Shown here piece after piece: positions 29,209-36,715 of a stretch of 39,893 bases of DNA (positions are counted from its first letter, which is position 1; the number at the start of each line of letters is the position of its first letter). Under the pieces are notes generated by a model. That model saw nothing but the letters and a program-made list of their open reading frames with translations. It was not told the DNA's origin and ran no database searches. The translations under genes were made by a program, and so were the position numbers. Origin of the DNA: a virus; IMG/VR virus record IMGVR_UViG_3300041411_000405, positions 1-39,893 of that record. One strand, 5' to 3'.

Positions 29209-29234
29209 TGGGAAAACAACCGGGAGTCAACGCG

Positions 29235-29618
29235 ATGAAAACAGAAATCGTAAATGGCACATGGAAGGGTCACCTCGGTCGTGGCCTTGCACCACGAGAA
29301 CTTCAGTTCCTTCTATGGGTCGCCCTCGGGCTGACCGCGAAGGAAATAGCTCGGGAAGTTGGCATTTCTCCGGCCACAGTAGCGAAGCGCCTCACCAACG
29401 CAATGTTCAAGCTCGGCGTCACCCGCCGCGCCGCACTGGTGGCCGAGGCGATGCGCCGGCAGATCATTTCGCCAATGTGCTTCGTGCTGGCTGCACTCAT
29501 CGCCATGCACGCGATGCTCGATGGCGACTCAATGCGCCGCGACCGTCGCGTCCCTGAGCGCCGTATCGCCCAGGTCCGAACGGCAAAGCGCGCCGAGGCT
29601 TACGACCACCACGCTTAG
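29235..29618 (+). CDS. Small LuxR-type HTH regulator, first early gene
   Basis: The 127-aa protein has a LuxR/FixJ-type HTH at about residues 16-72: LAPRELQFLLWVALGLTAKE, then IAREVGISPATVAKRLTNAM and KLGVTRRAALV. There is no receiver or ligand domain. A short hydrophobic stretch follows (about 80-93) and the tail is Arg-rich. It is the first gene after PL, so it may regulate other phage or host promoters. The ATG at 29235 is chosen because GGGAG lies upstream; the longer frame to 29100 covers leader RNA structures. Confidence 0.82.
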   Translation: MKTEIVNGTWKGHLGRGLAPRELQFLLWVALGLTAKEIAREVGISPATVAKRLTNAMFKLGVTRRAALVAEAMRRQIISPMCFVLAALIAMHAMLDGDSMRRDRRVPERRIAQVRTAKRAEAYDHHA

Positions 29619-29722
29619 GCATCACTTCTGCTCATTCATTGAATCAGCGGAGGGACTCGGATCGGAAACAAATTGCACCTAACCGGAAAAGTTTTTCCAG
29701 CCAAACCAATCGAGGAAAGGAC

Positions 29723-30085
29723 ATGAATCAAACTCTCCAACAGCGCCGCGCCATCCTCGATGGCCTGCGTCAACGAGCCACGCTGGCCACCGCCGAGTTT
29801 TATCAAAAGGTAGGGATCACCGCTCCTGCGGTGTCTCCGCGCTTCACCGTCATACCGCACGGAAACAATCTGTTTGGTGTCGTTGATCGCCAAACCGGGG
29901 CCGAGCGCGCAGAAGTGGCAGGCCACATGAACGCCTGCCGGTCAGCGCAGGGTTTTGAAAGCACCGCTCAATTTACCCAGGCCGCGCAGATCACAGTCGC
30001 CAACGTGGCACGCTGGATGACGCGATGGGCATTGGTGTTCGTTGCTGTGGTTACTGTATTCGCCTTCATCGGAGCAACTCGATGA
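29723..30085 (+). CDS. Small membrane-anchored protein, unknown function
   Basis: The 120-aa product starts MNQTLQQRRAILDGLRQRA and ends with one membrane segment (about 97-118, RWALVFVAVVTVFAFIGAT). The N-terminal 95 residues are soluble, so it is a tail-anchored protein facing the cytoplasm. No family recognised. GAGGAAAGGAC is an excellent RBS. Its stop overlaps the next ATG. Position in the early operon would suit superinfection exclusion or host takeover, but nothing in the sequence proves it. Confidence 0.75.
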   Translation: MNQTLQQRRAILDGLRQRATLATAEFYQKVGITAPAVSPRFTVIPHGNNLFGVVDRQTGAERAEVAGHMNACRSAQGFESTAQFTQAAQITVANVARWMTRWALVFVAVVTVFAFIGATR

Positions 30086-30315
30086 ACATCGGCCCAATGC
30101 CCAACCCGCGAGACTCGATGATCGACGACCTGAACCGAAAGCTGGATCAGTTCTTCGGTACCGGCGGCAAGGCTGAACCAGCTGCCGCCTTCAAACCGGA
30201 ACCCCGCCCGACCCGCTCGGACAAGATCGACCCCGACACCGTCCTGAAGCGCCGGCGCCCTTCCCCATCCCATGCAGAACGTATCGCGCTGAGGCGTATT
30301 ACGGAGGCGCTATGA
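30082..30315 (+). CDS. Small hypothetical early protein, 77 aa
   Basis: It begins MNIGPMPNPRDSMIDDLNRK, has a helix followed by a Pro/Ala-rich linker and a basic end (VLKRRRPSPSHAERIALRR). ATGA overlaps the preceding stop and GGAGC is upstream. The next gene overlaps its own stop, so three genes here are translationally coupled. No family recognised. Confidence 0.7.
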   Translation: MNIGPMPNPRDSMIDDLNRKLDQFFGTGGKAEPAAAFKPEPRPTRSDKIDPDTVLKRRRPSPSHAERIALRRITEAL

Positions 30316-30773
30316 GCAAGCGCAAGGCGAACAACAGTTTCGCCCGGGCCGAGCGAAGCTGCCGGGCGCTGCTTAGGACGAACCACGTCGCCGTCGTGAA
30401 CATCGATCCCAGCGGCACGCAGATCATGGCGAACTGGAAGAACTGCCAGCAGATCCGGAGCCTGGCCATTGCCAACGCTCTGTTCGACTTCTCCTACCGC
30501 TGGACGATCTACATCAGCGCCATGTGTCGGGACGAGCGCGGCGGTGAGTACGTCAAGTCGGTAGAGATATCGCCGGATGGCATTTACAAGGTCGAGCGCC
30601 TGACTGATGCCATCGAGCACTACTACCTGGAGCTGCGGAACAGCTGCAACCCAAACCACCTGGTGGCGTCAGGCTGGATCGCCGTTCCCGCGGAGGTATC
30701 GCTTGAAGAGGCTCAGGCCGCGAAGTTGTTCTACGCCGCCGGGGCCTGGCACCAAGTGAAGGTCGCCGCGTGA
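30312..30773 (+). CDS. Hypothetical early protein, 153 aa
   Basis: No family recognised. The product starts MSKRKANNSFARAERSCRAL, has a beta-rich centre (VAVVNIDPSGTQIMANW, WTIYISAMCRD) and a helical end (LEEAQAAKLFYAAGAWHQV). It has six cysteines spread along the chain without a clear metal site. GGAGGCGCT precedes the ATG. It is part of the coupled run 29723-30773. Confidence 0.75.
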   Translation: MSKRKANNSFARAERSCRALLRTNHVAVVNIDPSGTQIMANWKNCQQIRSLAIANALFDFSYRWTIYISAMCRDERGGEYVKSVEISPDGIYKVERLTDAIEHYYLELRNSCNPNHLVASGWIAVPAEVSLEEAQAAKLFYAAGAWHQVKVAA

Positions 30774-30907
30774 AACGAATCAACACCCAGGTGCGCCAGC
30801 GCCTTCGCCAATCGCAATTCAAACTTCCCCCCAGCGGCCTTTCGGCCATCCCGGAGAAACAGCCATGCCAACCCCAACCGATACCGCCGAGTTCCTTGAA
30901 GAGCTAA
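30770..30907 (+). CDS. Possible 45-aa basic peptide
   Basis: A GTG that overlaps the preceding stop (GTGA) opens a frame encoding MKRINTQVRQRLRQSQFKLP and a Pro/Ser-rich end. GAAGG lies upstream. It overlaps the start of the next gene by 43 bases. Overlap coupling speaks for it; its shortness and the overlap speak against. Confidence 0.35.
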   Translation: MKRINTQVRQRLRQSQFKLPPSGLSAIPEKQPCQPQPIPPSSLKS

Positions 30908-31212
30908 ATGGCGGCGCTTTTGCCAGCCAAATCGGCCACGCCCTTTCCGAAGTAGCTGCCGGGGTGGTTGACCACGGCAAGGCCGGCAAGTTGGTGATTA
31001 CCCTGGACTTCAGCCAGATCGGCGAATCCAGCCAGGTGAAGATCAAGCACAAGCTTGACTACAAGGTGCCGACCAAGCGCGGTACCCGCAGCGAGAACAC
31101 CAGCCTGGATACGCCGATGCATGTCGGCTCCGGCGGCAAGATAACCCTCTTCGCTGAAAAGCACGACCAGCTCTTCACCCGTGAAGAAGCGCCTATTAAA
31201 CCCCGCACCTGA
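30865..31212 (+). CDS. Hypothetical protein paired with the DUF2303 gene
   Basis: The 115-aa product starts MPTPTDTAEFLEELNGGAFA and has a strand-rich core (GKLVITLDFSQIGESSQVKI, KHKLDYKVPTKRG) and GGKITLFAEKHDQLF near the end. It precedes the DUF2303 gene by 27 bases with the same orientation, an arrangement that suggests a shared function. Catalytic motifs are not seen. CCGGAGAAACAGCC is the RBS. Confidence 0.75.
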   Translation: MPTPTDTAEFLEELNGGAFASQIGHALSEVAAGVVDHGKAGKLVITLDFSQIGESSQVKIKHKLDYKVPTKRGTRSENTSLDTPMHVGSGGKITLFAEKHDQLFTREEAPIKPRT

Positions 31213-31239
31213 TTCCACCCCCTCACAAGGATCTGAAGC

Positions 31240-32055
31240 ATGTCCCTGACCAAAGAAGCCGTTCAGCTCATCACCGATACCGCCCTGCAAGCCTCGGGCA
31301 AGACACTCCCAACTCAAACCCCTACTGTGGTGCTGCCCGAAGGCTGTCAGGTGGTGACGTTGGAAAAATGGCAAGCCGGCCGTAGCCGCTTCCGTGGCAT
31401 CTACTCCACTCATTCGCTGGCCGACTTCAGCACCTACGTGGCTGACCGAGCGATCCCGACCGCTAAGGGCTTCATCGATCAGGACGAAATGACCTGCACG
31501 CTGTTGTTCAACCTCGGTACCGATGCGCTCCCAGGGCACGCCGATGATCGTGCAGTGCTTCGACTGAAACCGTCTGCCGGGTACAAAGCAGCTCAGGCTA
31601 TCGGCGGGCGCGCCATGTCACAGAAAGAGCTGAGCGACTGGATCGAAGACTGGCACCAGTACCTGACACCGGTGGATGATGAAGGCAACGCAATTCCTGT
31701 CGCCAAGGCCATCGCCGCGGTGCGCACGATCACGGTCAAGGCCAGCAGCGAATCTGAAACAACCGTTGGCGATACCAGCGCCAGCCGTAGCGCCATGGAT
31801 CAGATCGAAGCGCGCAGCAAAGAAACGCTGCCGGCGGCACTGCTGTTCAGCGTGATTCCTTTCGAGGGTCTGACCGAGCAGCAGATCAACTTGCGGATTT
31901 CTGTGATCACCAGCGGAGCAGTGCCTGCGTTGAAGCTGCGCTGGGTTGGAGAAGAAGTGCAGCGCGAAGACATAGCGCAGGAGTTCAAAACGGTGCTTCA
32001 GGAGAAAATCGGCGCCAACGCATCGCTGTCCCTTGGAGCTTTCGATCCGAAGTAA
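31240..32055 (+). CDS. DUF2303 (YfdQ-like) protein
   Basis: This 271-aa protein has the DUF2303 pattern: LEKWQAGRSRFRGIYSTHSL, DFSTYVAD, CTLLFNLG, GRAMSQKELSDWIEDW and FSVIPFEGLTEQQINLRISV. Members occur in phage early regions next to recombination or host-takeover genes, including E. coli YfdQ; the function is unknown. AAGGATC precedes the ATG. A hairpin lies directly after the stop, so it may close the first part of the early operon. Confidence 0.85.
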   Translation: MSLTKEAVQLITDTALQASGKTLPTQTPTVVLPEGCQVVTLEKWQAGRSRFRGIYSTHSLADFSTYVADRAIPTAKGFIDQDEMTCTLLFNLGTDALPGHADDRAVLRLKPSAGYKAAQAIGGRAMSQKELSDWIEDWHQYLTPVDDEGNAIPVAKAIAAVRTITVKASSESETTVGDTSASRSAMDQIEARSKETLPAALLFSVIPFEGLTEQQINLRISVITSGAVPALKLRWVGEEVQREDIAQEFKTVLQEKIGANASLSLGAFDPK

Positions 32056-32059
32056 GGAG

Positions 32060-32079
32060 CAGGCCGGGAAACCGGCCTG
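32060..32079 (+). other. GNRA-capped hairpin after DUF2303 gene
   Basis: CAGGCCGG and CCGGCCTG form an 8-bp stem closed by a GAAA tetraloop, five bases after the stop codon. There is no T run. The stem resembles the hairpin after the capsid gene (15717-15739). It probably stabilises the mRNA end. Confidence 0.55.
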
Positions 32080-32113
32080 ACTCACCCTCACCTATTGCGC
32101 TGACTGGCGAAGC

Positions 32114-32365
32114 TCAATCGTCATGAATGGAATTCGATATTCGATCAATCTCGATTACTACCAAGGCCTTTCCTTCTATAACAGCCTCTTCAAGGTTATT
32201 GAAGTGGTGCTTTTCAACGATCGAAGTAATGCCGCCTTCGTCGTTTTGAATAGTGATCTTGAGCCCCGTGGGGGCCGGATCGCTATCAGCGCCCCACAGA
32301 AAATCAATCTTCGCTTTTACGCCGCGATACTCGTAGTCAACTGGGTACGGCCTATCCACTGACAT
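32114..32365 (-). CDS. Small acidic protein on the opposite strand
   Basis: The 83-aa product starts MSVDRPYPVDYEYRGVKAKI and has two strand-like segments (KIDFLWGADSD, GLKITIQND) and an acidic helical end (NNLEEAVIEGKALVVIEID). It runs against the surrounding plus-strand operon. AGGGGA is before the ATG. The upstream frame to 32473 overlaps the next plus-strand gene and is not used. Composition is more AT-rich than its neighbours, which suits a separate acquisition. Confidence 0.65.
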   Translation of the reverse strand: MSVDRPYPVDYEYRGVKAKIDFLWGADSDPAPTGLKITIQNDEGGITSIVEKHHFNNLEEAVIEGKALVVIEIDRISNSIHDD

Positions 32366-32452
32366 CCTTCTTTCCCCTTGATCTGCCCCTATACCGGTAC
32401 GAACACCAATACCCCACTTAAACGAATCACGCCAGCCGGCGAGGGTGAAGCG

Positions 32453-33172
32453 ATGAATCCAATTGCTCAACAAGCGCTTGATAGTGCGATGGCTCGCCTC
32501 AGCTCAGTGCCTGCGCGTCGAGTCAAAGATCGTAAACCTTGGACTCCAGAGGACGAAAGCCGCCTTTGCTCTCTTTACCCCGACACCCCAATGCCGGAGC
32601 TGCTAAAAGCCTTCGGTAGACCGTACTGGTCGATTTACAACAAAGCCTATTCCATGGGCCTTCGGCGGAGTGACGCTTACTTGGCAAGCGAGCATGCATG
32701 CCGACTCCGGCGGGATAACAACCCAGGCGCAGGCTCAAGATTCAAAAAAGGCCAGGCATCGTGGAACAAAGGGATCAGCTTTCATTCGGGCGGCCGATCA
32801 GCTGAGACACAGTTCGCCCCAGGAACAATGCCGCACAACCATGTCCCTATTGGTACCGAGCGCGTCACTTGCGACGGTATACGCCAGCGCAAGACCCATG
32901 ACGACGGACCAGCGCACCGCCGCTGGAAATCGGTGCACATGATCATGTGGGAAGAGAGACACGGCGAAGTGCCGGCGGGCCACATCGTTGTTTTTCGCGA
33001 CCGAAACACCGCGAACATCACCATCGAAAACCTTGAGCTCATCACCAGGGCAGAGAACATGCGGCGCAACACCATCCACCGGTACCCGCCGGAACTCAAA
33101 GACACGATTCGCCAACTCGGAAGGCTCAAGAAGGCGATCAGCGAGGCGTCCAATGAAAAACAAGATGACTGA
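32453..33172 (+). CDS. HNH endonuclease with N-terminal HTH-like domain
   Basis: The 239-aa protein has a Myb/SANT-like N-terminal part (RKPWTPEDESRLCSLYP, KAFGRPYWSIYNKAYSMGL) and an HNH_3 nuclease region: HRRWKSVHMIMWEERHG, VPAGHIVVFRDRNTANIT, then IENLELITRAENMRRN. This is the standard build of free-standing HNH enzymes in phage early regions. It may be a homing enzyme or take part in host DNA degradation. GAGGGTGA precedes the ATG at 32453; it lies outside the packaging module, unlike the other HNH gene. Confidence 0.85.
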   Translation: MNPIAQQALDSAMARLSSVPARRVKDRKPWTPEDESRLCSLYPDTPMPELLKAFGRPYWSIYNKAYSMGLRRSDAYLASEHACRLRRDNNPGAGSRFKKGQASWNKGISFHSGGRSAETQFAPGTMPHNHVPIGTERVTCDGIRQRKTHDDGPAHRRWKSVHMIMWEERHGEVPAGHIVVFRDRNTANITIENLELITRAENMRRNTIHRYPPELKDTIRQLGRLKKAISEASNEKQDD

Positions 33173-33395
33173 TCTGCGAGACCACCTGTTCGCTACCCTG
33201 GAAGCCTTACAAGACCCTGACAAGCCAATGGAAATCGAACGGGCCAAGGCCATCGCGGACGTGGCGAAGGTGCTGGTCGATTCAGCGAAAGTCGAGGTCG
33301 CGTTCATTGTCGCCATGGATGGTGACGTCGAAACCACCGGGTTCATTGAATCGGCCCGAGCTCTGCCCTCGCCTCAGCCTGCAGTTCGTCAGTAA
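33153..33395 (+). CDS. Small hypothetical early protein, 80 aa
   Basis: It begins MKNKMTDLRDHLFATLEALQ and is largely helical (KPMEIERAKAIADVAKVLVD). It overlaps the HNH gene end by 20 bases and has GCGAGG seven bases upstream; the ATG at 33165 is a second choice without a good RBS. No family recognised. Confidence 0.72.
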   Translation: MKNKMTDLRDHLFATLEALQDPDKPMEIERAKAIADVAKVLVDSAKVEVAFIVAMDGDVETTGFIESARALPSPQPAVRQ

Positions 33396-33449
33396 CTCGC
33401 CAGCCGACCAACCTCCACCGCCCGGGCATGCCCCGGCATAGGACGCCCC

Positions 33450-34238
33450 ATGCCCACAGAAAACAAACCGGCGCGCACTTTCATCGTGCTGAGCCTGAAG
33501 CACACCCACCGCCGCCACAAAGCAATCACGCTCTGGCGGTCAGACGACAGCGGCTACTGCTGGAAGCTCGACAGCGCTGGCTCCTACGACGAAGCACGTG
33601 TTCTGGAGCATCCTGGCTACTACAACAGCGGTTGCTCTAACGTTGCGGTCCCTGCGGATCTGGTGCAGCGGCTTTCCTGTGAAGTTGAGTACGACACCAA
33701 GGAGTTCGGGATTTGCCTGCCGAACAACGCCAACACTTGGGCGCAACTGCTGGCCTGCGTGATCCCCCCCACCGATTACGAGCCGAAACCGGAGTATCGC
33801 GGCTGCCGCTACTCGGAAAACAGCATGTGGATAAAGCGTAAACGCTGCGAGCAGGTCAACCAGGCGATCCGTATCATCGCCGACCATGGCCGCCGGTTCT
33901 TCTACAGCCAGACGGTGAATCGCTACGCCAGCATGGAGGTCGACGCCCGCGGCAAAGTCTGGTTTGTCGACGAATACAGCGGCAAGCGCATATTCACCCA
34001 TGACACGGCATGGGGCGGGAGATGGCGCGGCTTCAGCCACGGCGGCACACTGAAGGACCTGGTCAAAGAATTCCGCGACTACATCTGCACCGGCAAGCAG
34101 CTGCACCCTGGCTATCTCGGTCCTGAACGGTTCGACGACAGCAACATCTGGGGTTACGACCAGGAAGGCATGCGCGCGGTGCGTGAGCAGGCCGGCGCCC
34201 TTCCCGTCTTCCGTCAGCCCGTCGCGGAGGCAGCATGA
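33450..34238 (+). CDS. Hypothetical early protein, 262 aa
   Basis: No family recognised. The protein begins MPTENKPARTFIVLSLKHTH and has several Cys and Trp residues (GYCWKLD, CSNVAVPADLVQRLSCEVEY, IRIIADHGRRFFYSQT) and a C-terminal region with DYICTGKQLHPGYLGPERFD, so it looks like a compact enzyme or binding protein. There is no membrane segment. The next small gene overlaps its stop. The gap before it (33396-33449) is only leader. Confidence 0.75.
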   Translation: MPTENKPARTFIVLSLKHTHRRHKAITLWRSDDSGYCWKLDSAGSYDEARVLEHPGYYNSGCSNVAVPADLVQRLSCEVEYDTKEFGICLPNNANTWAQLLACVIPPTDYEPKPEYRGCRYSENSMWIKRKRCEQVNQAIRIIADHGRRFFYSQTVNRYASMEVDARGKVWFVDEYSGKRIFTHDTAWGGRWRGFSHGGTLKDLVKEFRDYICTGKQLHPGYLGPERFDDSNIWGYDQEGMRAVREQAGALPVFRQPVAEAA

Positions 34239-34414
34239 AGCGCCTCATGCGCCGCAAGTTCGAAGCCTGGCTGATCCTGCTGGCAGCGAAGATCCTGATC
34301 GACCGCAACGTCCAGCGAGCTTCAGTCGTATCGCGCCGAGACAACAACGACATGTGGGGCATGGCCGAGAAGCTCGAAGCCATCGCCAAGCGCATCCACA
34401 AAAGCTACCAATGA
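34235..34414 (+). CDS. Small basic protein, 59 aa
   Basis: The product MKRLMRRKFEAWLILLAAKI has an Arg/Lys-rich start then a hydrophobic helix LILLAAKILI, and a second helix near the end (MAEKLEAIAKRIHKS). It could sit at the membrane surface. The ATG overlaps the preceding stop (ATGA) and GCGGAGG is upstream. No family recognised. Confidence 0.7.
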   Translation: MKRLMRRKFEAWLILLAAKILIDRNVQRASVVSRRDNNDMWGMAEKLEAIAKRIHKSYQ

Positions 34415-34418
34415 ATGC

Positions 34419-34664
34419 TCAGTTTTCCGAGGTATGCGGCCTGTCAGCCGGTCGACCATCAAGAGCAGGCATCGGATCTGTTTGAACACCGCTGAGTATT
34501 GACGTCCACGCGTCATAGGCAAGTTTCTGGCGTGCTACTGCTTCATCCCAACGACTTCCAGCAACCTCCCTCGAAACCACCAACATCATTAGATGATTGG
34601 TGGTTGCGTCGAGATCGAGTAAGAGGTGATGGACCTTGAAGCGAAAATCATCAATCGAAAACAT
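34419..34664 (-). CDS. Small hypothetical protein on the opposite strand, 81 aa
   Basis: The product starts MFSIDDFRFKVHHLLLDLDA and is helical (NHLMMLVVSREVAG, WDEAVARQKLAYDAWTSIL), with a Pro-rich end. Its RBS is weak. It is convergent with the 59-aa gene, only four bases apart. No family recognised. Following it, 34665-34791 shows no gene. Confidence 0.6.
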   Translation of the reverse strand: MFSIDDFRFKVHHLLLDLDATTNHLMMLVVSREVAGSRWDEAVARQKLAYDAWTSILSGVQTDPMPALDGRPADRPHTSEN

Positions 34665-34791
34665 GAAGTCACACTGATAGTCAAAGCGAGTACTACAGGA
34701 TCGTTTTCCCGACTCACATGAGATTATTGTGACACTACTGCATTATTAGTGCGCACGGCCTGACGGTCGGTCGCACATTTGCAGGACGCCT

Positions 34792-35088
34792 CTATTTCGA
34801 GGACGATTTTTGAGTCTTCTCATCTGCAGCAGATGCTAATTGGCGAGCTCGACCTACACCCCAAGCCAAAGCTCTGGTCATCGATTCGCCACGACGTGGA
34901 TCAACAGCTTCTTCATGCAACGCCATGCCATCTGCAGCATAAACACCGATGAACATCTGAGTCTCTCCGGCGCGGGATAGCCTGACCTCCACGTCAATGT
35001 GGGTTCCATCACTGAGCGTTTCAACGTGCGTCCTGTGGTGAAGCGAGGGGTCTGCCCACGCCCAGAAGATGTCACCTCTAAATCTCAT
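34792..35088 (-). CDS. Small hypothetical protein on the opposite strand, 98 aa
   Basis: The product starts MRFRGDIFWAWADPSLHHRT and has alternating strands (THIDVEVRLSRAGETQMFIG) then a helical, Lys/Ser-rich end. GGGAGGGCTCT before the ATG is a good RBS. It is divergent from the gene at 35255; the 166 bp between them probably contains promoters for both directions. Function unknown. Confidence 0.7.
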   Translation of the reverse strand: MRFRGDIFWAWADPSLHHRTHVETLSDGTHIDVEVRLSRAGETQMFIGVYAADGMALHEEAVDPRRGESMTRALAWGVGRARQLASAADEKTQKSSSK

Positions 35089-35254
35089 AGAGCCCTCCCG
35101 TCTTTTCTTTGTGAGGGTCATTAAAGTCCAAAAATAGACCTATTCGAACGAAGTGAAACTGTGCCCAAACGGTATCGGACAACTGGTCGTAATAGCTGTA
35201 CGAAATCAATTTCTCTGTACAACTTTCAGCCGCTATAGCGGCAAGGACGAAGTG

Positions 35255-35545
35255 ATGCCTGAAGAAAAGTACCCACTTGAGGTCGAAAGCGTCGGCTCTG
35301 ACACCTACATCGTCATGAGCAAAGGACACCACGACCTGACTGAGTTTATGACCGAGGCCGTGAAACAGTACCCAGGCTGGTTCCTCGGCGGTGCCGAGCA
35401 TGTCTGGTGCAAGACAACGCCGCGGCCAGGCGGCTCTTGGTATCACTTCGTCGAGCCAGGAACGCGCGGTGCATGGCCGGCGACGTATTGCTGGGAGTAC
35501 GCCAGCGACTACAAGGAATGGATGAAGAAGGAGGTAGCAGCGTGA
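35255..35545 (+). CDS. Hypothetical early protein, 96 aa
   Basis: The product begins MPEEKYPLEVESVGSDTYIV and is rich in Trp, Tyr and His (YPGWFLGGAEHVWCKTTP, GGSWYHFVEPG, YCWEYASDYKEW). This may be a small beta-barrel. GGCAAGGACG lies upstream, and its stop overlaps the next GTG. No family recognised. Confidence 0.72.
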   Translation: MPEEKYPLEVESVGSDTYIVMSKGHHDLTEFMTEAVKQYPGWFLGGAEHVWCKTTPRPGGSWYHFVEPGTRGAWPATYCWEYASDYKEWMKKEVAA

Positions 35546-36123
35546 TCATCGACGACGTAATGACCGACAAAATCACGTTGCACGGCCTGGGCTTTGTGCA
35601 GGTGCAGCTCCAGGGCAGCCAGCGCCTGCACGTCTGGCACCCGGAATTGCCACGCCGCATTTGCTTCGAGCACTCGGCAATCCACAACCATCGTTTCGAT
35701 TTTGATTCCCTGATTCTGGTTGGCGAACAAATCAATATTGAATACGCGGATCTGCCACCTACCTCCGCTGCGTTCATTCGGGAAACCCACGAACTCTATC
35801 TGCACGAAGGCGCCCGCACCGCGCGCGGTGGACGGCCATGGGTTCCGAACGGTCGGGTAGACATGCGCCAAGCACATCGCAGGGTTATCCCGGCCGGATC
35901 GACCTACCGAATGAAGGCCTACGACTTTCACCGCACCGAGCCCGGCGGCGACGGCAAGGTGGCGACCATCATGAAAAAGGGATGGGAAGGCAAAGTCGGC
36001 GCGCAATCAAGCTGCGTTATCGGCATTGAGCCGGATGGTGACTTCGATCGCTTCCAGTGGTCACCAGCCCACCTTTGGGAGATCGTCAGCGACGTGCTGC
36101 TCGGCCTGAAGGTGACGCCATGA
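35542..36123 (+). CDS. Cupin-like early protein
   Basis: The 193-aa protein starts at a GTG overlapping the preceding stop (GTGA), with GGAGG upstream. It has a His-rich strand IHNHRFDFDSLILVGE and a second conserved strand IPAGSTYRMKAYDFHRTEP, the spacing of the two cupin motifs (H-x-H, then Gly and a later His). A metal-binding cupin fold is therefore likely, but the substrate is unknown. The name is from motif spacing only. Confidence 0.65.
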   Translation: MIIDDVMTDKITLHGLGFVQVQLQGSQRLHVWHPELPRRICFEHSAIHNHRFDFDSLILVGEQINIEYADLPPTSAAFIRETHELYLHEGARTARGGRPWVPNGRVDMRQAHRRVIPAGSTYRMKAYDFHRTEPGGDGKVATIMKKGWEGKVGAQSSCVIGIEPDGDFDRFQWSPAHLWEIVSDVLLGLKVTP

Positions 36124-36173
36124 TCGCCCTCGCTTGGTTCGCCTACGTGTACTGCTACAAGGGGCCGCGGTGA
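36120..36173 (+). CDS. Possible 17-aa peptide
   Basis: ATGA overlap with the cupin-like gene opens MIALAWFAYVYCYKGPR, a hydrophobic Tyr/Trp-rich peptide, and its stop overlaps the next ATG. Only the chain of overlaps supports it; it may simply pass ribosomes on to the next frame. Confidence 0.3.
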   Translation: MIALAWFAYVYCYKGPR

Positions 36174-36253
36174 TGAAGCCGCTCAAGAACAACTACCGGC
36201 GCAAAGGTCACCATAACTTTGGAACTTTCGAGCCTCGGAAGCTGGGGCCCTGA
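36173..36253 (+). CDS. Possible 26-aa basic peptide
   Basis: The frame MKPLKNNYRRKGHHNFGTFE plus six residues has AAGGGG eight bases before the ATG, a strong RBS. It is basic and aromatic. No family recognised. The 327-bp stretch between 36123 and 36451 holds this, the interrupted frame at 36274 and nothing else I can see. Confidence 0.4.
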   Translation: MKPLKNNYRRKGHHNFGTFEPRKLGP

Positions 36254-36273
36254 TTGCACTACGGGCCAGGTCC

Positions 36274-36399
36274 ATGACCAAGCCAGAGAAGCTGCTATTG
36301 GTCGACTGAATCGGCTTTTTCAAGGATCACTTGGACAGCACAAAGATTGTCGGACCAGTGATAGTCGAGGCCGTTACCACCTCCCTCGAAAAGCGCTAA
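36274..36399 (+). pseudogene. Small ORF interrupted by one TGA
   Basis: From the ATG at 36274 the frame reads MTKPEKLLLVD, TGA (36307-36309), then IGFFKDHLDSTKIVG and VIVEAVTTSLEKR to TAA at 36399. The two parts look like one 41-residue helical protein in which a Trp codon (TGG) became TGA. It may be a dead gene, or the stop may be a sequence error. CAGG is upstream. No selenocysteine element is seen. Confidence 0.45.
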
Positions 36400-36450
36400 C
36401 CCCCTCTTCCACCTACCAGCCTGCCGGTGAACGGCGGGTGAGGAATTGCT

Positions 36451-36678
36451 ATGCCACTGGTATTGGTAACGAGCGCGATCACAACCGTTGTTGAGGTTCC
36501 CGAAGGCGTCGACATTCTGCGAGTTCGGCAGTTGGGGCTTTCGGAGCTCGGTGATGACGAGAGCGCCACTGACGCCGTATCCATCCAGCACGACCAAGTT
36601 ATCAACCAGATCTACCTCGGAAGCGCAGACCGCAAAACGATTTCGATCTCGCACAGCATTGTAGAACCCGCCGAATAA
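36451..36678 (+). CDS. Small hypothetical protein, 75 aa
   Basis: The product MPLVLVTSAITTVVEVPEGV has strand-rich sequence (EVPEGVDILRVRQLGLSELG) and an acidic centre. GTGAGGAATTGCT provides the RBS. It is the last gene before the excision/integration module. No family recognised. Confidence 0.68.
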   Translation: MPLVLVTSAITTVVEVPEGVDILRVRQLGLSELGDDESATDAVSIQHDQVINQIYLGSADRKTISISHSIVEPAE

Positions 36679-36715
36679 CCACCTTCTGCCGCCACGCGCG
36701 GCATGGAGCATCACA

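Noticed and set aside
29100-29234. N-terminal extension of the LuxR-type gene
   Set aside because: The frame is open, but the stretch contains a strong hairpin and no RBS at 29100, while GGGAG precedes the ATG at 29235.
34411-34485. 24-aa frame starting in the overlap after the 59-aa gene
   Set aside because: ATGA overlap exists, but the frame is very short, has no motif and overlaps the convergent 81-aa gene.
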